A stretch of 51,372 nucleotides of DNA, taken from assembly GCF_030272895.1 (NCBI RefSeq), contig NZ_JALRNF010000043.1, forward strand, positions 1 through 51,372, read 5' to 3'. The translations under genes were made by a program, and so were the position numbers. Of the stretch, positions 44,239 to 51,372 are shown in pieces; the stretch's first letter is position 1, and every line of letters starts with the position of its first letter. Origin of the DNA: Pseudomonas sp. BGr12 (GTDB taxonomy: Bacteria > Pseudomonadota > Gammaproteobacteria > Pseudomonadales > Pseudomonadaceae). Below the pieces are notes generated by a model, which saw only the letters and a list, made by a program, of their open reading frames with translations, was not told the origin of the DNA and ran no database searches.

Positions 44239-45132
44239 ATGACTGCCTTAACCCTTCCCGATATCGCTGTTCAAGACATCCGCACTGCTTTGCCACTGGA
44301 CTGGGTCGGCATGTGCAACATTGCCTTGCCGCTGCTGTTTCAAGGCAACAGGCTGCGGGCCAGTGCCGACGCCGGCGTCAGCCTGGACGATGGCAGCGCT
44401 CGCGGCATCCATATGTCGCGCCTCTACCTGGCATTGGAGATTTTCGAACAGCAGCCGCTGAGCCCAGGATTGCTACGCCAGGTTCTGGAAGATTTTCTAG
44501 CCAGTCACGCCGGTTTATCCACCGCAGCCTATTTGAATCTGCGCTTCGATTTGCTGCTCAAACGCCCAGCACTGGTCAGCCCATTGGCGGGTTGGAAGGC
44601 CCATCCGATTACGCTGTCTGCTCAGCTAAAGGATGAAATGTTCCACGTGGAACTATTTGTGCAGCTGGATTATTCCTCCACCTGCCCCTGCTCGGCAGCC
44701 CTGGCCAGGCAATTGATTCAGCAGCAGTTCCTGTCCGATTTCGACAATCGCCCGCTAAGCCACGAAGCCGTACTCGCTTGGTTAGGCAGTGCCGAGGGTG
44801 TGGTTGCCACACCCCATAGCCAGCGCAGTGTGGCGAAACTGCAGGTGCGTTTGCGGGAAGGTAGTGATGCGTTTCCGATTGTCGAGCTGATCGATCAGGC
44901 CGAAGCCGCACTGGGTACTGCTGTGCAAACGGCGGTGAAACGTGCGGATGAACAGGCCTTCGCCTTGGCCAATGGTCAGAACCTGATGTTCTGTGAGGAT
45001 GCCGCGCGGCGCCTGCATCTTGCCTTGCGCAGCCTGGAAGGGATCAGCGGCTTCAAGCTGCGCGTGGAACATGCGGAAAGCCTGCATGCCCACGACGCGG
45101 TTGCCGAAAGCCGATGGTGCTGGAACGGCTAG
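44239..45132 (+). CDS. folE2: GTP cyclohydrolase FolE2 (type IB)
   Basis: A 297-aa enzyme making 7,8-dihydroneopterin triphosphate from GTP for folate. Type IB enzymes work with metals other than zinc and are induced when zinc is scarce. Landmarks: [31 protein letters not shown], and the metal-binding/active-site region [18 protein letters not shown] at 44239 is preferred; the much longer upstream ORF is antisense to zigA. A parS-like palindrome lies inside it. The stop TAG overlaps the convergent DUF3617 gene. Confidence 0.95.
   Translation: MTALTLPDIAVQDIRTALPLDWVGMCNIALPLLFQGNRLRASADAGVSLDDGSARGIHMSRLYLALEIFEQQPLSPGLLRQVLEDFLASHAGLSTAAYLNLRFDLLLKRPALVSPLAGWKAHPITLSAQLKDEMFHVELFVQLDYSSTCPCSAALARQLIQQQFLSDFDNRPLSHEAVLAWLGSAEGVVATPHSQRSVAKLQVRLREGSDAFPIVELIDQAEAALGTAVQTAVKRADEQAFALANGQNLMFCEDAARRLHLALRSLEGISGFKLRVEHAESLHAHDAVAESRWCWNG
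44639..44654. other. parS-like ParB-binding site within folE2
   Basis: TGTTCCACGTGGAACT contains the perfect 14-bp palindrome GTTCCACGTGGAAC and matches the pseudomonad centromere site TGTTCCACGTGGAACA at 15 of 16 positions. It encodes ordinary FolE2 residues. Function as a chromosome segregation site is inference. Confidence 0.7.
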
Positions 45133-45656
45133 GTCCGTGGCTTGACCGTTCCACACTCAGCACCCAGCCACACGGCACGGGTGTTCATGCTGCCCTGCTG
45201 CTGCACGCCCGACGCATTGAAGGTGCCGGCGACCTCGGTGAGAAACTCGCGGTCACTAAGGAAGGTAGCTTGTCCCGCTCCCTGGGCCTTCGGACAGGTG
45301 AAGGTGAACTTCCACACATTGCCATTGCGCTCGGTGATCTTCTGCGTGCAGCCAGACTTCGGATCCTGCAGCGGGATGTCGTTGCTCTTGACCTGTTCAG
45401 GGGTGAGGCACGAACGCACGCCCTGACCCGCGATATTGATGCCCTGCTTGGCCAGGCCCCCTTCGATCATTGCCCGTTGCTCGGGCGGCAGGTTCTTCAG
45501 CTGGCCGAGCATGAAGCCCATGTCCGGCAGCTGCTTGCCATCGACCTGCATATTGCTGGTGGTCAGTTCCCACAGACCCGGTTGCAACATCTGTGCATGC
45601 ACCAACGGGCTCGCCAGCCCCAGGACCAGTGCCAGCATCGGCAGACGACTCTTCAT
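45129..45656 (-). CDS. DUF3617 family exported protein
   Basis: A 175-aa protein with a Sec signal peptide (MKSRLPMLALVLGLASPLVH, then AQ). The mature part has the DUF3617 pattern: MLQPGLWELTTSNMQVDGK, VRSCLTPEQVKSNDIP, and paired Cys residues. Function unknown; the family is periplasmic. GAGGAG lies 9 bases before ATG 45656. Its stop shares CTAG with folE2. Confidence 0.88.
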   Translation of the reverse strand: MKSRLPMLALVLGLASPLVHAQMLQPGLWELTTSNMQVDGKQLPDMGFMLGQLKNLPPEQRAMIEGGLAKQGINIAGQGVRSCLTPEQVKSNDIPLQDPKSGCTQKITERNGNVWKFTFTCPKAQGAGQATFLSDREFLTEVAGTFNASGVQQQGSMNTRAVWLGAECGTVKPRT

Positions 45657-45784
45657 GTAGTGGACTCCTCGAAACTCCAGCCCCAAGCTGGAACACAGCT
45701 TAGACGTCATTTTGTGCTTTCGGTTGCAAGGTCGCCCTCGAACATGCTCTGTTAGAGACAGTGCCTTTGGATAGCAGGATGCGT

Positions 45785-47224
45785 ATGGACTACCACAGCC
45801 CCTTATTCTTCGGTTACCTCATCGGTGTCATACACCTGCTGGGCAGCATCGCCGCCGTGCATGCGGTGCTCACTGTGCGCACCGCCCAGGGCGCGATTGC
45901 CTGGGCCCTGTCGCTGGTGTTCATTCCTTACTTCACCCTGATCCCCTACCTGGTGTTCGGCAGTCGCACCTTCGATGCCTACATCCATGCCCGCCGCCAC
46001 GCCAACCGTGAAATGCATGTGGCCATGGCCGACCTGAACTGGCGGCCCTGGGTCGAGGAGGCCCTCGCCGCACGAAGTTCCGAGTCCTACACCTCGCTGC
46101 GAGCCATGCCCGGACTGGGACGCATGCCTTGCCTCGCGAACAATCAGGTGCGTCTGCTGATCGATGGCAAGGCCACCTTCGACGCCATCTTCGCCGCCAT
46201 CGAACAGGCGCGGGACACCGTGCTGGTGCAGTTCTTCATCATTCACGACGACAACCTGGGCCGGGCGCTGCAGGCCCTGCTGCTGAAAAAAGCCGCCGAG
46301 GGGGTCAAGGTCTTTGTGCTGTACGACCGGGTCGGCAGCCATGCCCTGCCCGCTGCCTATAGCCAGGTCCTGCGAGATGGCGGTGTGAACATCCGCGCCT
46401 TCGCCACCCGCCGCGGCTGGTTCAACCGCTTCCAGGTCAACTTCCGCAACCACCGCAAGATTGTCGTCGTCGATGGTATTCAGGGTTTCGTCGGCGGGCA
46501 TAACGTCGGCGACGAGTACCTGGGCAACAAGCCGAAGCTCTCACCCTGGCGCGACACCCATGTGCAAGTCAGCGGTCCGGTGCTGGCCTGCCTGCAGGAG
46601 TCCTTCGCCGAAGACTGGTTCTGGGCGACCCGCACACTGCCGCCCCTGCTGCTGCCCGACACCTATCCGGAAAACGGCGTGCTCTGCCAGGTGCTGGCCA
46701 GTGGTCCGGCCGACCCTCAGGAAACCTGCTCGCTGTTCTTCGTCGAAGCCATTCATTCGGCCAAGGAGCGGGTGTGGATCACCAGCCCTTACTTCATCCC
46801 CGATGAAGCGGTATTCGCCGCCCTGCGCCTGGCGGTTTTGCGTGGGGTGGATGTGCGCATCCTCCTGCCGTCACGGGCCGACCATCGCATCGTCTATGCC
46901 GCCTCCAGCCTGTTCGCTTTCGAGGCAGTGCGTGCCGGGGTGAGGATGTTTCGCTACGGGCCGGGATTCCTGCACCAGAAGGTGGTGCTGATCGACAATG
47001 AGATCAGCGCCATCGGCAGCGCCAACCTCGACAACCGTTCCTTCCGCCTGAACTTCGAAGTGATGCTGCTGACTGTCGATCGCGCCTTCGCCGGCCAGGT
47101 CGAAGCCATGCTGTTCCACGACTTCGACCTGGCCCGGGAGATCACCGCCGAAGACAGCCAGGACACCCATCGCCTGCAACAACTGGGGATGCGTATTGCC
47201 CGGCTGATTTCACCGATTCTCTAG
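45785..47224 (+). CDS. cls: Cardiolipin synthase
   Basis: A 479-aa phospholipase-D superfamily membrane enzyme condensing two phosphatidylglycerols into cardiolipin. Two N-terminal helices ([39 protein letters not shown]) are followed by two HKD motifs: [18 protein letters not shown] and [23 protein letters not shown] at 45785 follows AGGA; it gives the usual length. It ends 6 bp from the convergent cfa. Confidence 0.96.
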   Translation: MDYHSPLFFGYLIGVIHLLGSIAAVHAVLTVRTAQGAIAWALSLVFIPYFTLIPYLVFGSRTFDAYIHARRHANREMHVAMADLNWRPWVEEALAARSSESYTSLRAMPGLGRMPCLANNQVRLLIDGKATFDAIFAAIEQARDTVLVQFFIIHDDNLGRALQALLLKKAAEGVKVFVLYDRVGSHALPAAYSQVLRDGGVNIRAFATRRGWFNRFQVNFRNHRKIVVVDGIQGFVGGHNVGDEYLGNKPKLSPWRDTHVQVSGPVLACLQESFAEDWFWATRTLPPLLLPDTYPENGVLCQVLASGPADPQETCSLFFVEAIHSAKERVWITSPYFIPDEAVFAALRLAVLRGVDVRILLPSRADHRIVYAASSLFAFEAVRAGVRMFRYGPGFLHQKVVLIDNEISAIGSANLDNRSFRLNFEVMLLTVDRAFAGQVEAMLFHDFDLAREITAEDSQDTHRLQQLGMRIARLISPIL

Positions 47225-47230
47225 CGGCGC

Positions 47231-48415
47231 TCAGCGATACAGGTCTTCGCGGGTAAGCGGCAGGTCGTGGTGCCCGTCGGCGAATGGCTTCACCGCGAGA
47301 ATCTGGTGCAGGTTGATCCAGCCCTTGGCAAAGGCATAGGAACAGCCGGCCAGGTACAGGCGCCAGATGCGCAAGGCTTTCTCCGGCACCAGGGTCGAGG
47401 CTGTTTGTAACTGACTCTCCAGACGCTCACTCCACAGGTGCAGCGTGCGCGCATAGTGCAGGCGCAAGCTTTCGACATCGACGATCTCAAGTCCCGCCTG
47501 GCTGATGCTGGCGGAGATCATCGACAGATGCGGCAACTCGCCGTGAGGGAACACAAAGCGATCGATGAAGCTACCGGCGCCACGTCCCACCGGACGGCCG
47601 TCCACATGCTTGGCAGTGATGCCGTGGTTCATCACCAGGCCGCCCTCGCGTACCGCGCCGAACAAGCGCTGACAATACAGCGCCAGGTTGGCGTGGCCGA
47701 CGTGCTCGAACATGCCGACACTGACCACCTTGTCGAAGCGGCCATCCTGAGGCAGGTCGCGGTAGTCGAGGATCTTCAGCTCCACCTGGTCCTTGAGCCC
47801 CTCGGCCTTGACCCGTTCGCGGCCCAGCTTGAGCTGCTCCTTGCTCAAGGTGATGCCCATCACCCTGGCGCCGAACTCACGGGCGGCGAATCGCGACAGG
47901 CCACCCCATCCGCAGCCGACGTCCAGCAGGTAATCGCCCTTCTGCAGACGCAGTTTGCGACACAGGTGCTCGAACTTGTTCAGCTGGGCCTGTTCCAGGC
48001 TGTCCTGGTCGGTCTTGAAGTAGGCGCAGGAGTAGGCCATCTCCTTGTCCAGCCACAGCTGGTAGAAGTCGTTGGAGAGGTCGTAGTGATAGGAGATGGC
48101 CTCGGCATCGGTGTCCTTGTCATGCTCGCGACGCACCGGCTGATGGTCGGCTTCATCCTTGAGCAACGCCTCACTGAGCTCATCGCAAACCCGGATCACC
48201 TCACCGATGGTGCCCTCAAGCTCCAGCTTGCCCTCGACGAAAGCGGCGCCCAGTTCATCCAGGCTCGGGTGGGTCAGTTGGGTGATCAGCTGCGGATCCT
48301 TGACCAGGATGGTGACCTTGGGCTTGGGGCCAAGATCGTACTCATGACCATCCCACAGTCGCAGACGCAGTGGCAGTCGCAGGCTTTGCAGAACCAGTGG
48401 AAGTTGCGCAAGCAT
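47231..48415 (-). CDS. cfa: Cyclopropane-fatty-acyl-phospholipid synthase
   Basis: A 394-aa SAM-dependent enzyme that adds a methylene across cis double bonds of membrane lipids, usually in stationary phase. YHYDLSNDFYQLWLDKEMAY is the Cfa-specific segment, LLDVGCGWGGLSRFA the SAM site, and SVGMFEHVGHANLALYCQ the active-site region with the bicarbonate-binding Glu. A GGAGG site lies 8 bases before the start. Convergent with cls, also a membrane-lipid gene. Confidence 0.96.
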   Translation of the reverse strand: MLAQLPLVLQSLRLPLRLRLWDGHEYDLGPKPKVTILVKDPQLITQLTHPSLDELGAAFVEGKLELEGTIGEVIRVCDELSEALLKDEADHQPVRREHDKDTDAEAISYHYDLSNDFYQLWLDKEMAYSCAYFKTDQDSLEQAQLNKFEHLCRKLRLQKGDYLLDVGCGWGGLSRFAAREFGARVMGITLSKEQLKLGRERVKAEGLKDQVELKILDYRDLPQDGRFDKVVSVGMFEHVGHANLALYCQRLFGAVREGGLVMNHGITAKHVDGRPVGRGAGSFIDRFVFPHGELPHLSMISASISQAGLEIVDVESLRLHYARTLHLWSERLESQLQTASTLVPEKALRIWRLYLAGCSYAFAKGWINLHQILAVKPFADGHHDLPLTREDLYR

Positions 48416-48555
48416 GAATGAGCCTCCCTTTCTTCATCGGACGTCACCGCCAAAGGGTAGTTCAGATATTCAAAGCTATAGCACATTGCGACCATGGTCT
48501 GAGGCTGACGCCCGCATTCCAGACCCTGCGGGCACATCCGGGGCCACTCGATAAT

Positions 48556-48565
48556 TTGTATACAA
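48556..48565. promoter_or_regulatory. Palindrome TTGTATACAA upstream of lpd
   Basis: A perfect 10-bp palindrome of the type bound by FCD-class GntR regulators, 60 bp before the lpd start and 140 bp from cfa. TATACAAT within it could also be a -10 element. The regulator is not in the window. Confidence 0.4.
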
Positions 48566-48625
48566 TCGATCATCCCACAGACTAATCTTGGCGCCATTGT
48601 CGATTCTTCATCCTGGAGTACAACA

Positions 48626-50026
48626 ATGAAAACCTATGATGTGGTGATCATCGGCGGCGGCCCCGGCGGCTACAACGCAGCCATCCGTGCCGGCCAGCTG
48701 GGCCTGAGCGTGGCCTGCGTGGAAGGACGCTCGACCCTCGGTGGCACCTGCCTCAACGTTGGCTGCATGCCGTCCAAGGCGCTGCTGCATGCCTCCGAGC
48801 TGTACGAAGCCGCCACAGGCAGTGAATTCGCCAACCTGGGTATCGAGGTCACCCCGACCCTGAACCTCGCCCAGATGATGAAGCAGAAAGACGAAAGCGT
48901 GACCGGCCTGACCAAGGGCATCGAGTTCCTGTTCCGCAAGAACAAGGTCGACTGGATCAAGGGCTGGGGCCAGCTGGCCGGACCTGGCCGGGTCAACGTC
49001 AGCGCCGCCGACGGCAGCATCACCGAGCTGCAGGCCAAGGACATCGTCATCGCCACCGGCTCCGAACCCACCCCGCTGCCGGGCGTGACCATCGACAACC
49101 AGCGCATCATCGACTCCACCGGTGCCCTGTCGCTGCCGAGCGTACCCAAGCACCTGGTGGTGATCGGCGCTGGCGTGATCGGCCTGGAGCTGGGTTCGGT
49201 GTGGCGGCGCCTGGGTAGCCAGGTCACCGTGATCGAATACCTGGACCGCATCTGCCCGGGCACCGACGAAGAAACCGCCAAGACCCTGCAACGCGCACTG
49301 GCCAAGCAAGGCATCAAGTTCAAGCTGGGCAGCAAGGTGACCCAGGCCACGGCCTCGGCCGATGCCGTCAGCCTGAGCCTGGAACCTGCCGCCGGCGGTG
49401 CCAGCGAAAACCTCGAAGCCGACTATGTGCTGGTCGCCATTGGCCGTCGCCCCTACACCAAGGGCCTGGGCCTGGAGAGTGTCGGCCTTGAGACCGACAA
49501 ACGCGGCATGCTCGCCAACGAGCATCACCGCACTTCAGTACCGGGCGTGTGGGTCATCGGTGATGTCACCTCCGGCCCGATGCTTGCGCACAAGGCCGAA
49601 GACGAAGCGGTGGCCTGTATCGAGCGGATCGCCGGCAAGGCCCATGAGGTCAACTACAACCTGATCCCCGGGGTGATCTACACCCGTCCGGAGCTGGCCA
49701 GCGTCGGCAAGACCGAAGAACAGCTCAAGGCCGAAGGTCGCGCCTACAAGGTCGGCAAGTTCCCCTTCACCGCCAACAGCCGGGCCAAGATCAACCACGA
49801 GACCGAGGGCTTCGCCAAGGTCCTGGCCGATGCCAACACCGATGAAGTGCTGGGCGTGCACCTGGTCGGCCCGAGCGTCAGCGAGATGATCGGCGAGTTC
49901 TGCGTGGCCATGGAGTTCTCGGCGTCGGCCGAAGACATCGCCCTGACCTGCCACCCGCACCCGACCCGTTCCGAAGCCTTGCGCCAGGCGGCCATGAACG
50001 TCGAAGGCATGGCCATGCAGATCTGA
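48626..50026 (+). CDS. lpd: Dihydrolipoyl dehydrogenase (E3)
   Basis: A 466-aa flavoprotein disulfide oxidoreductase that reoxidises dihydrolipoamide for 2-oxoacid dehydrogenases or the glycine cleavage system. FAD-binding IIGGGPGGYNAAIRAGQLG, redox-active GGTCLNVGCMPSKALLH, NAD-binding VIGAGVIGLELGSVWRRLG, and active-site HPHPTRSEA. Pseudomonas has several Lpd isozymes; this one is alone, not next to E1/E2 genes. GGAG precedes the ATG. Confidence 0.95.
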   Translation: MKTYDVVIIGGGPGGYNAAIRAGQLGLSVACVEGRSTLGGTCLNVGCMPSKALLHASELYEAATGSEFANLGIEVTPTLNLAQMMKQKDESVTGLTKGIEFLFRKNKVDWIKGWGQLAGPGRVNVSAADGSITELQAKDIVIATGSEPTPLPGVTIDNQRIIDSTGALSLPSVPKHLVVIGAGVIGLELGSVWRRLGSQVTVIEYLDRICPGTDEETAKTLQRALAKQGIKFKLGSKVTQATASADAVSLSLEPAAGGASENLEADYVLVAIGRRPYTKGLGLESVGLETDKRGMLANEHHRTSVPGVWVIGDVTSGPMLAHKAEDEAVACIERIAGKAHEVNYNLIPGVIYTRPELASVGKTEEQLKAEGRAYKVGKFPFTANSRAKINHETEGFAKVLADANTDEVLGVHLVGPSVSEMIGEFCVAMEFSASAEDIALTCHPHPTRSEALRQAAMNVEGMAMQI

Positions 50027-50036
50027 CTTCAGTCAG
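50023..50036. terminator. Small hairpin across the lpd and transporter stops
   Basis: CTGACT-TC-AGTCAG, a perfect 6-bp dyad that contains both convergent TGA stop codons. Too short and without T-tract to be a confident terminator. Confidence 0.3.
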
Positions 50037-51234
50037 CCTGCATCCCTACCCTGCTCACCTGTGGCGCCGGTCGCCGCAGGTGCAGCAGCAGGTGCGCGAA
50101 CAGACCGAAGATCAACCCCCAGAAGGCAGCCGACAAGCCCAGGAATGACATCCCCGAGGCCGTCACCAGAAAAGTGATCAACGCCGCCTCGCGGTCAGCG
50201 GGCACACTCATCGCCCCGGCCAGCGCGCCGCCGATGGCGCCGAACAGCGCCAGTCCCGCCAGCGCCGCGATCAAGGCCGCGGGAAAGGCAGTGAACAGCG
50301 ACACCAGCGTTGCGCCGAATACGCCCAACAGCAGATACAACACCCCACCGCAAACACCCGCCCAATAGCGTTTACCCGGATCATCATGAGCTTCGCGACC
50401 GGTGCAGATCGCCGCGGTGATCGCCGCCAGGTTCAGGCCATGACAACCAAAGGGCGCCAGCAACAGGCTGGTCAGGGCATTGCTGGCAATGATCGGGCTG
50501 GCGGGCGTGGCATAGTCGTCGTTGCGCAGCACCGCGATGCCCGGTACGAATTGCCCGGTCAGCGCCACCATGACCAGCGGCAAGCTGATGCTCAGCACGG
50601 CATGCCAGGTGAACGCCGGCGTGGTCCACACCGGGGTGGCCAGCCCCACCACCAGCGCCGAACTGTTCATTGCGCCACTGCCCACGGCAATGCTCACGCC
50701 GCAGACCAGCACGGCCAGCACCGCGTAGCGTGGCGCGATGCGCTTGAACACCAGGTAGCAGACGAACATCGCCAGCACCAACAGCGGTTGCGCTTTGAGC
50801 GACGTGAACAAACCGGTGCCGAAGCTGAACAGGATACCCGCCAGCATGGCGGCGGAAATGGCCGGTGGCAGCTTGCCGACGATGCGGTCGAAGGCACCGG
50901 ACAGGCCCACCAGCAGGATCACCAGGTTGGCGACGATATAGGCGCCGACCGCCTCGGCGAAGGCGATGTCCGGCAGCAACGCCACCAGCAAGGCCGAGCC
51001 CGGCGCCGACCAGGCGATCACCAGTGGCACCTTGAAACGCAGGCTGAGGACTACACCCAGCACGCCACTGCCGATGGAAATGGCCCACACCCACGAAGAC
51101 AGTTCGGCCGCCGACAGCTGTGCACTGTGGGCGGCCTGAAAGATGATCACCAAGGGACCTGCGTAGGAGATCAGGGTGGCGATGAAGCCGGCGACCAAGG
51201 CCGACAGGGAGAAGTCCTGGAGTATTGTTTTCAT
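50029..51234 (-). CDS. BenE-family (benzoate:H+ symporter-like) transporter
   Basis: A 401-aa protein with about 11-12 membrane segments. MKTILQDFSLSALVAGFIAT is the typical start; IAWSAPGSALLVALLPDIAF and GCHGLNLAAITAAICTGREA are BenE/YdcO landmarks. BenE imports benzoate in catabolic clusters; no ben genes are near, so the substrate here is uncertain. ATG at 51234 is chosen; the upstream in-frame extension is low-complexity contig-end sequence. Convergent with lpd, 2 bp apart. Confidence 0.9.
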   Translation of the reverse strand: MKTILQDFSLSALVAGFIATLISYAGPLVIIFQAAHSAQLSAAELSSWVWAISIGSGVLGVVLSLRFKVPLVIAWSAPGSALLVALLPDIAFAEAVGAYIVANLVILLVGLSGAFDRIVGKLPPAISAAMLAGILFSFGTGLFTSLKAQPLLVLAMFVCYLVFKRIAPRYAVLAVLVCGVSIAVGSGAMNSSALVVGLATPVWTTPAFTWHAVLSISLPLVMVALTGQFVPGIAVLRNDDYATPASPIIASNALTSLLLAPFGCHGLNLAAITAAICTGREAHDDPGKRYWAGVCGGVLYLLLGVFGATLVSLFTAFPAALIAALAGLALFGAIGGALAGAMSVPADREAALITFLVTASGMSFLGLSAAFWGLIFGLFAHLLLHLRRPAPQVSRVGMQAD

Positions 51235-51264
51235 TGGATTATCCAGTGGTGGCTTCTGAAAAGC

Positions 51265-51372
51265 ATCGCGGGGCCACCCCCCACCCCCCCCGGGGGGCGG
51301 GGGTGCCCCCCGAAGGGATAAAACCCCACACAAACCGACAGCAACCCCCCCCGCCCCCAGCTGAGCGTAGCG
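51265..51372. other. Low-complexity contig end beginning as a REP arm
   Basis: ATCGCGGGGC at 51265-51274 equals the first ten bases of the intact REP arms, then the sequence degenerates into C and G runs. As at the left end, this looks like an unreliable contig terminus. Confidence 0.65.

Overview
The window is chromosomal DNA of a Pseudomonas, most likely of the P. putida group. The evidence is the high GC content, the GGAGCGGGCTTGCCCCGCG-type REP palindromes, the long Pseudomonas-style PstA (556 aa) and PstC (762 aa), and a gene order that matches from memory the origin-proximal part of the P. putida chromosome. Nearly every base lies in an ordinary single-copy gene. I see no prophage, insertion sequence, CRISPR array, rRNA or tRNA. 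The first ~120 and last ~108 bases are low-complexity and look like unreliable contig ends.

Layout. (1) 0.1-8 kb, minus strand: pstS-pstC-pstA-pstB-phoU and a REC/PilZ-like response regulator, with a four-repeat Pho box before pstS and a second Pho-box-like array before pstC. (2) 8-12 kb: an MHS-type transporter, a hot-dog thioesterase, a hexose-6-phosphate mutarotase, a DUF3299 protein and a small GlsB/YeaQ membrane protein. (3) 12-16.8 kb: purEK, a HypT-like LysR regulator divergent from aspA, and a small exported protein. (4) 17-20.3 kb: AraC regulator, acetylpolyamine amidohydrolase and polyamine-binding protein. (5) 20.3-23.7 kb: MocR regulator divergent from PaiB and two GNAT acetyltransferases. 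(6) 23.8-28.4 kb: two-subunit pyruvate carboxylase with its divergent LysR regulator, and a 72-aa protein. (7) 28.5-36.3 kb: RpiR/HexR-like regulator divergent from zwf, a PAS-GGDEF-EAL protein and uvrD. (8) 36.4-41.9 kb: Tim44-like protein, SMI1/KNR4 protein, CPA2 antiporter, acyl-CoA thioesterase, pdxY and a DUF3301 protein. (9) 41.9-45.7 kb: two COG0523 GTPases divergent from folE2 around a textbook Zur box, then a DUF3617 protein. (10) 45.8-51.2 kb: cls, cfa, lpd and a BenE-family transporter.

Working together: the pst/phoU block senses and imports phosphate. The zigA-folE2 divergon is a zinc-starvation module in which FolE2 replaces zinc-dependent FolE. Pyruvate carboxylase, aspartase and G6PDH serve anaplerosis and the Entner-Doudoroff/pentose-phosphate routes. 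cls and cfa modify membrane lipids.

The most interesting signals are not genes: a parS-like palindrome inside folE2, two clusters of DnaA-box-type TTATCCACA 9-mers inside a MocR gene and a CobW-type gene, four convergent gene pairs whose stop codons share one palindromic tetranucleotide (CTAG or TTAA), and a REP element that supplies the uvrD stop codon. I found no convincing new multi-gene system.
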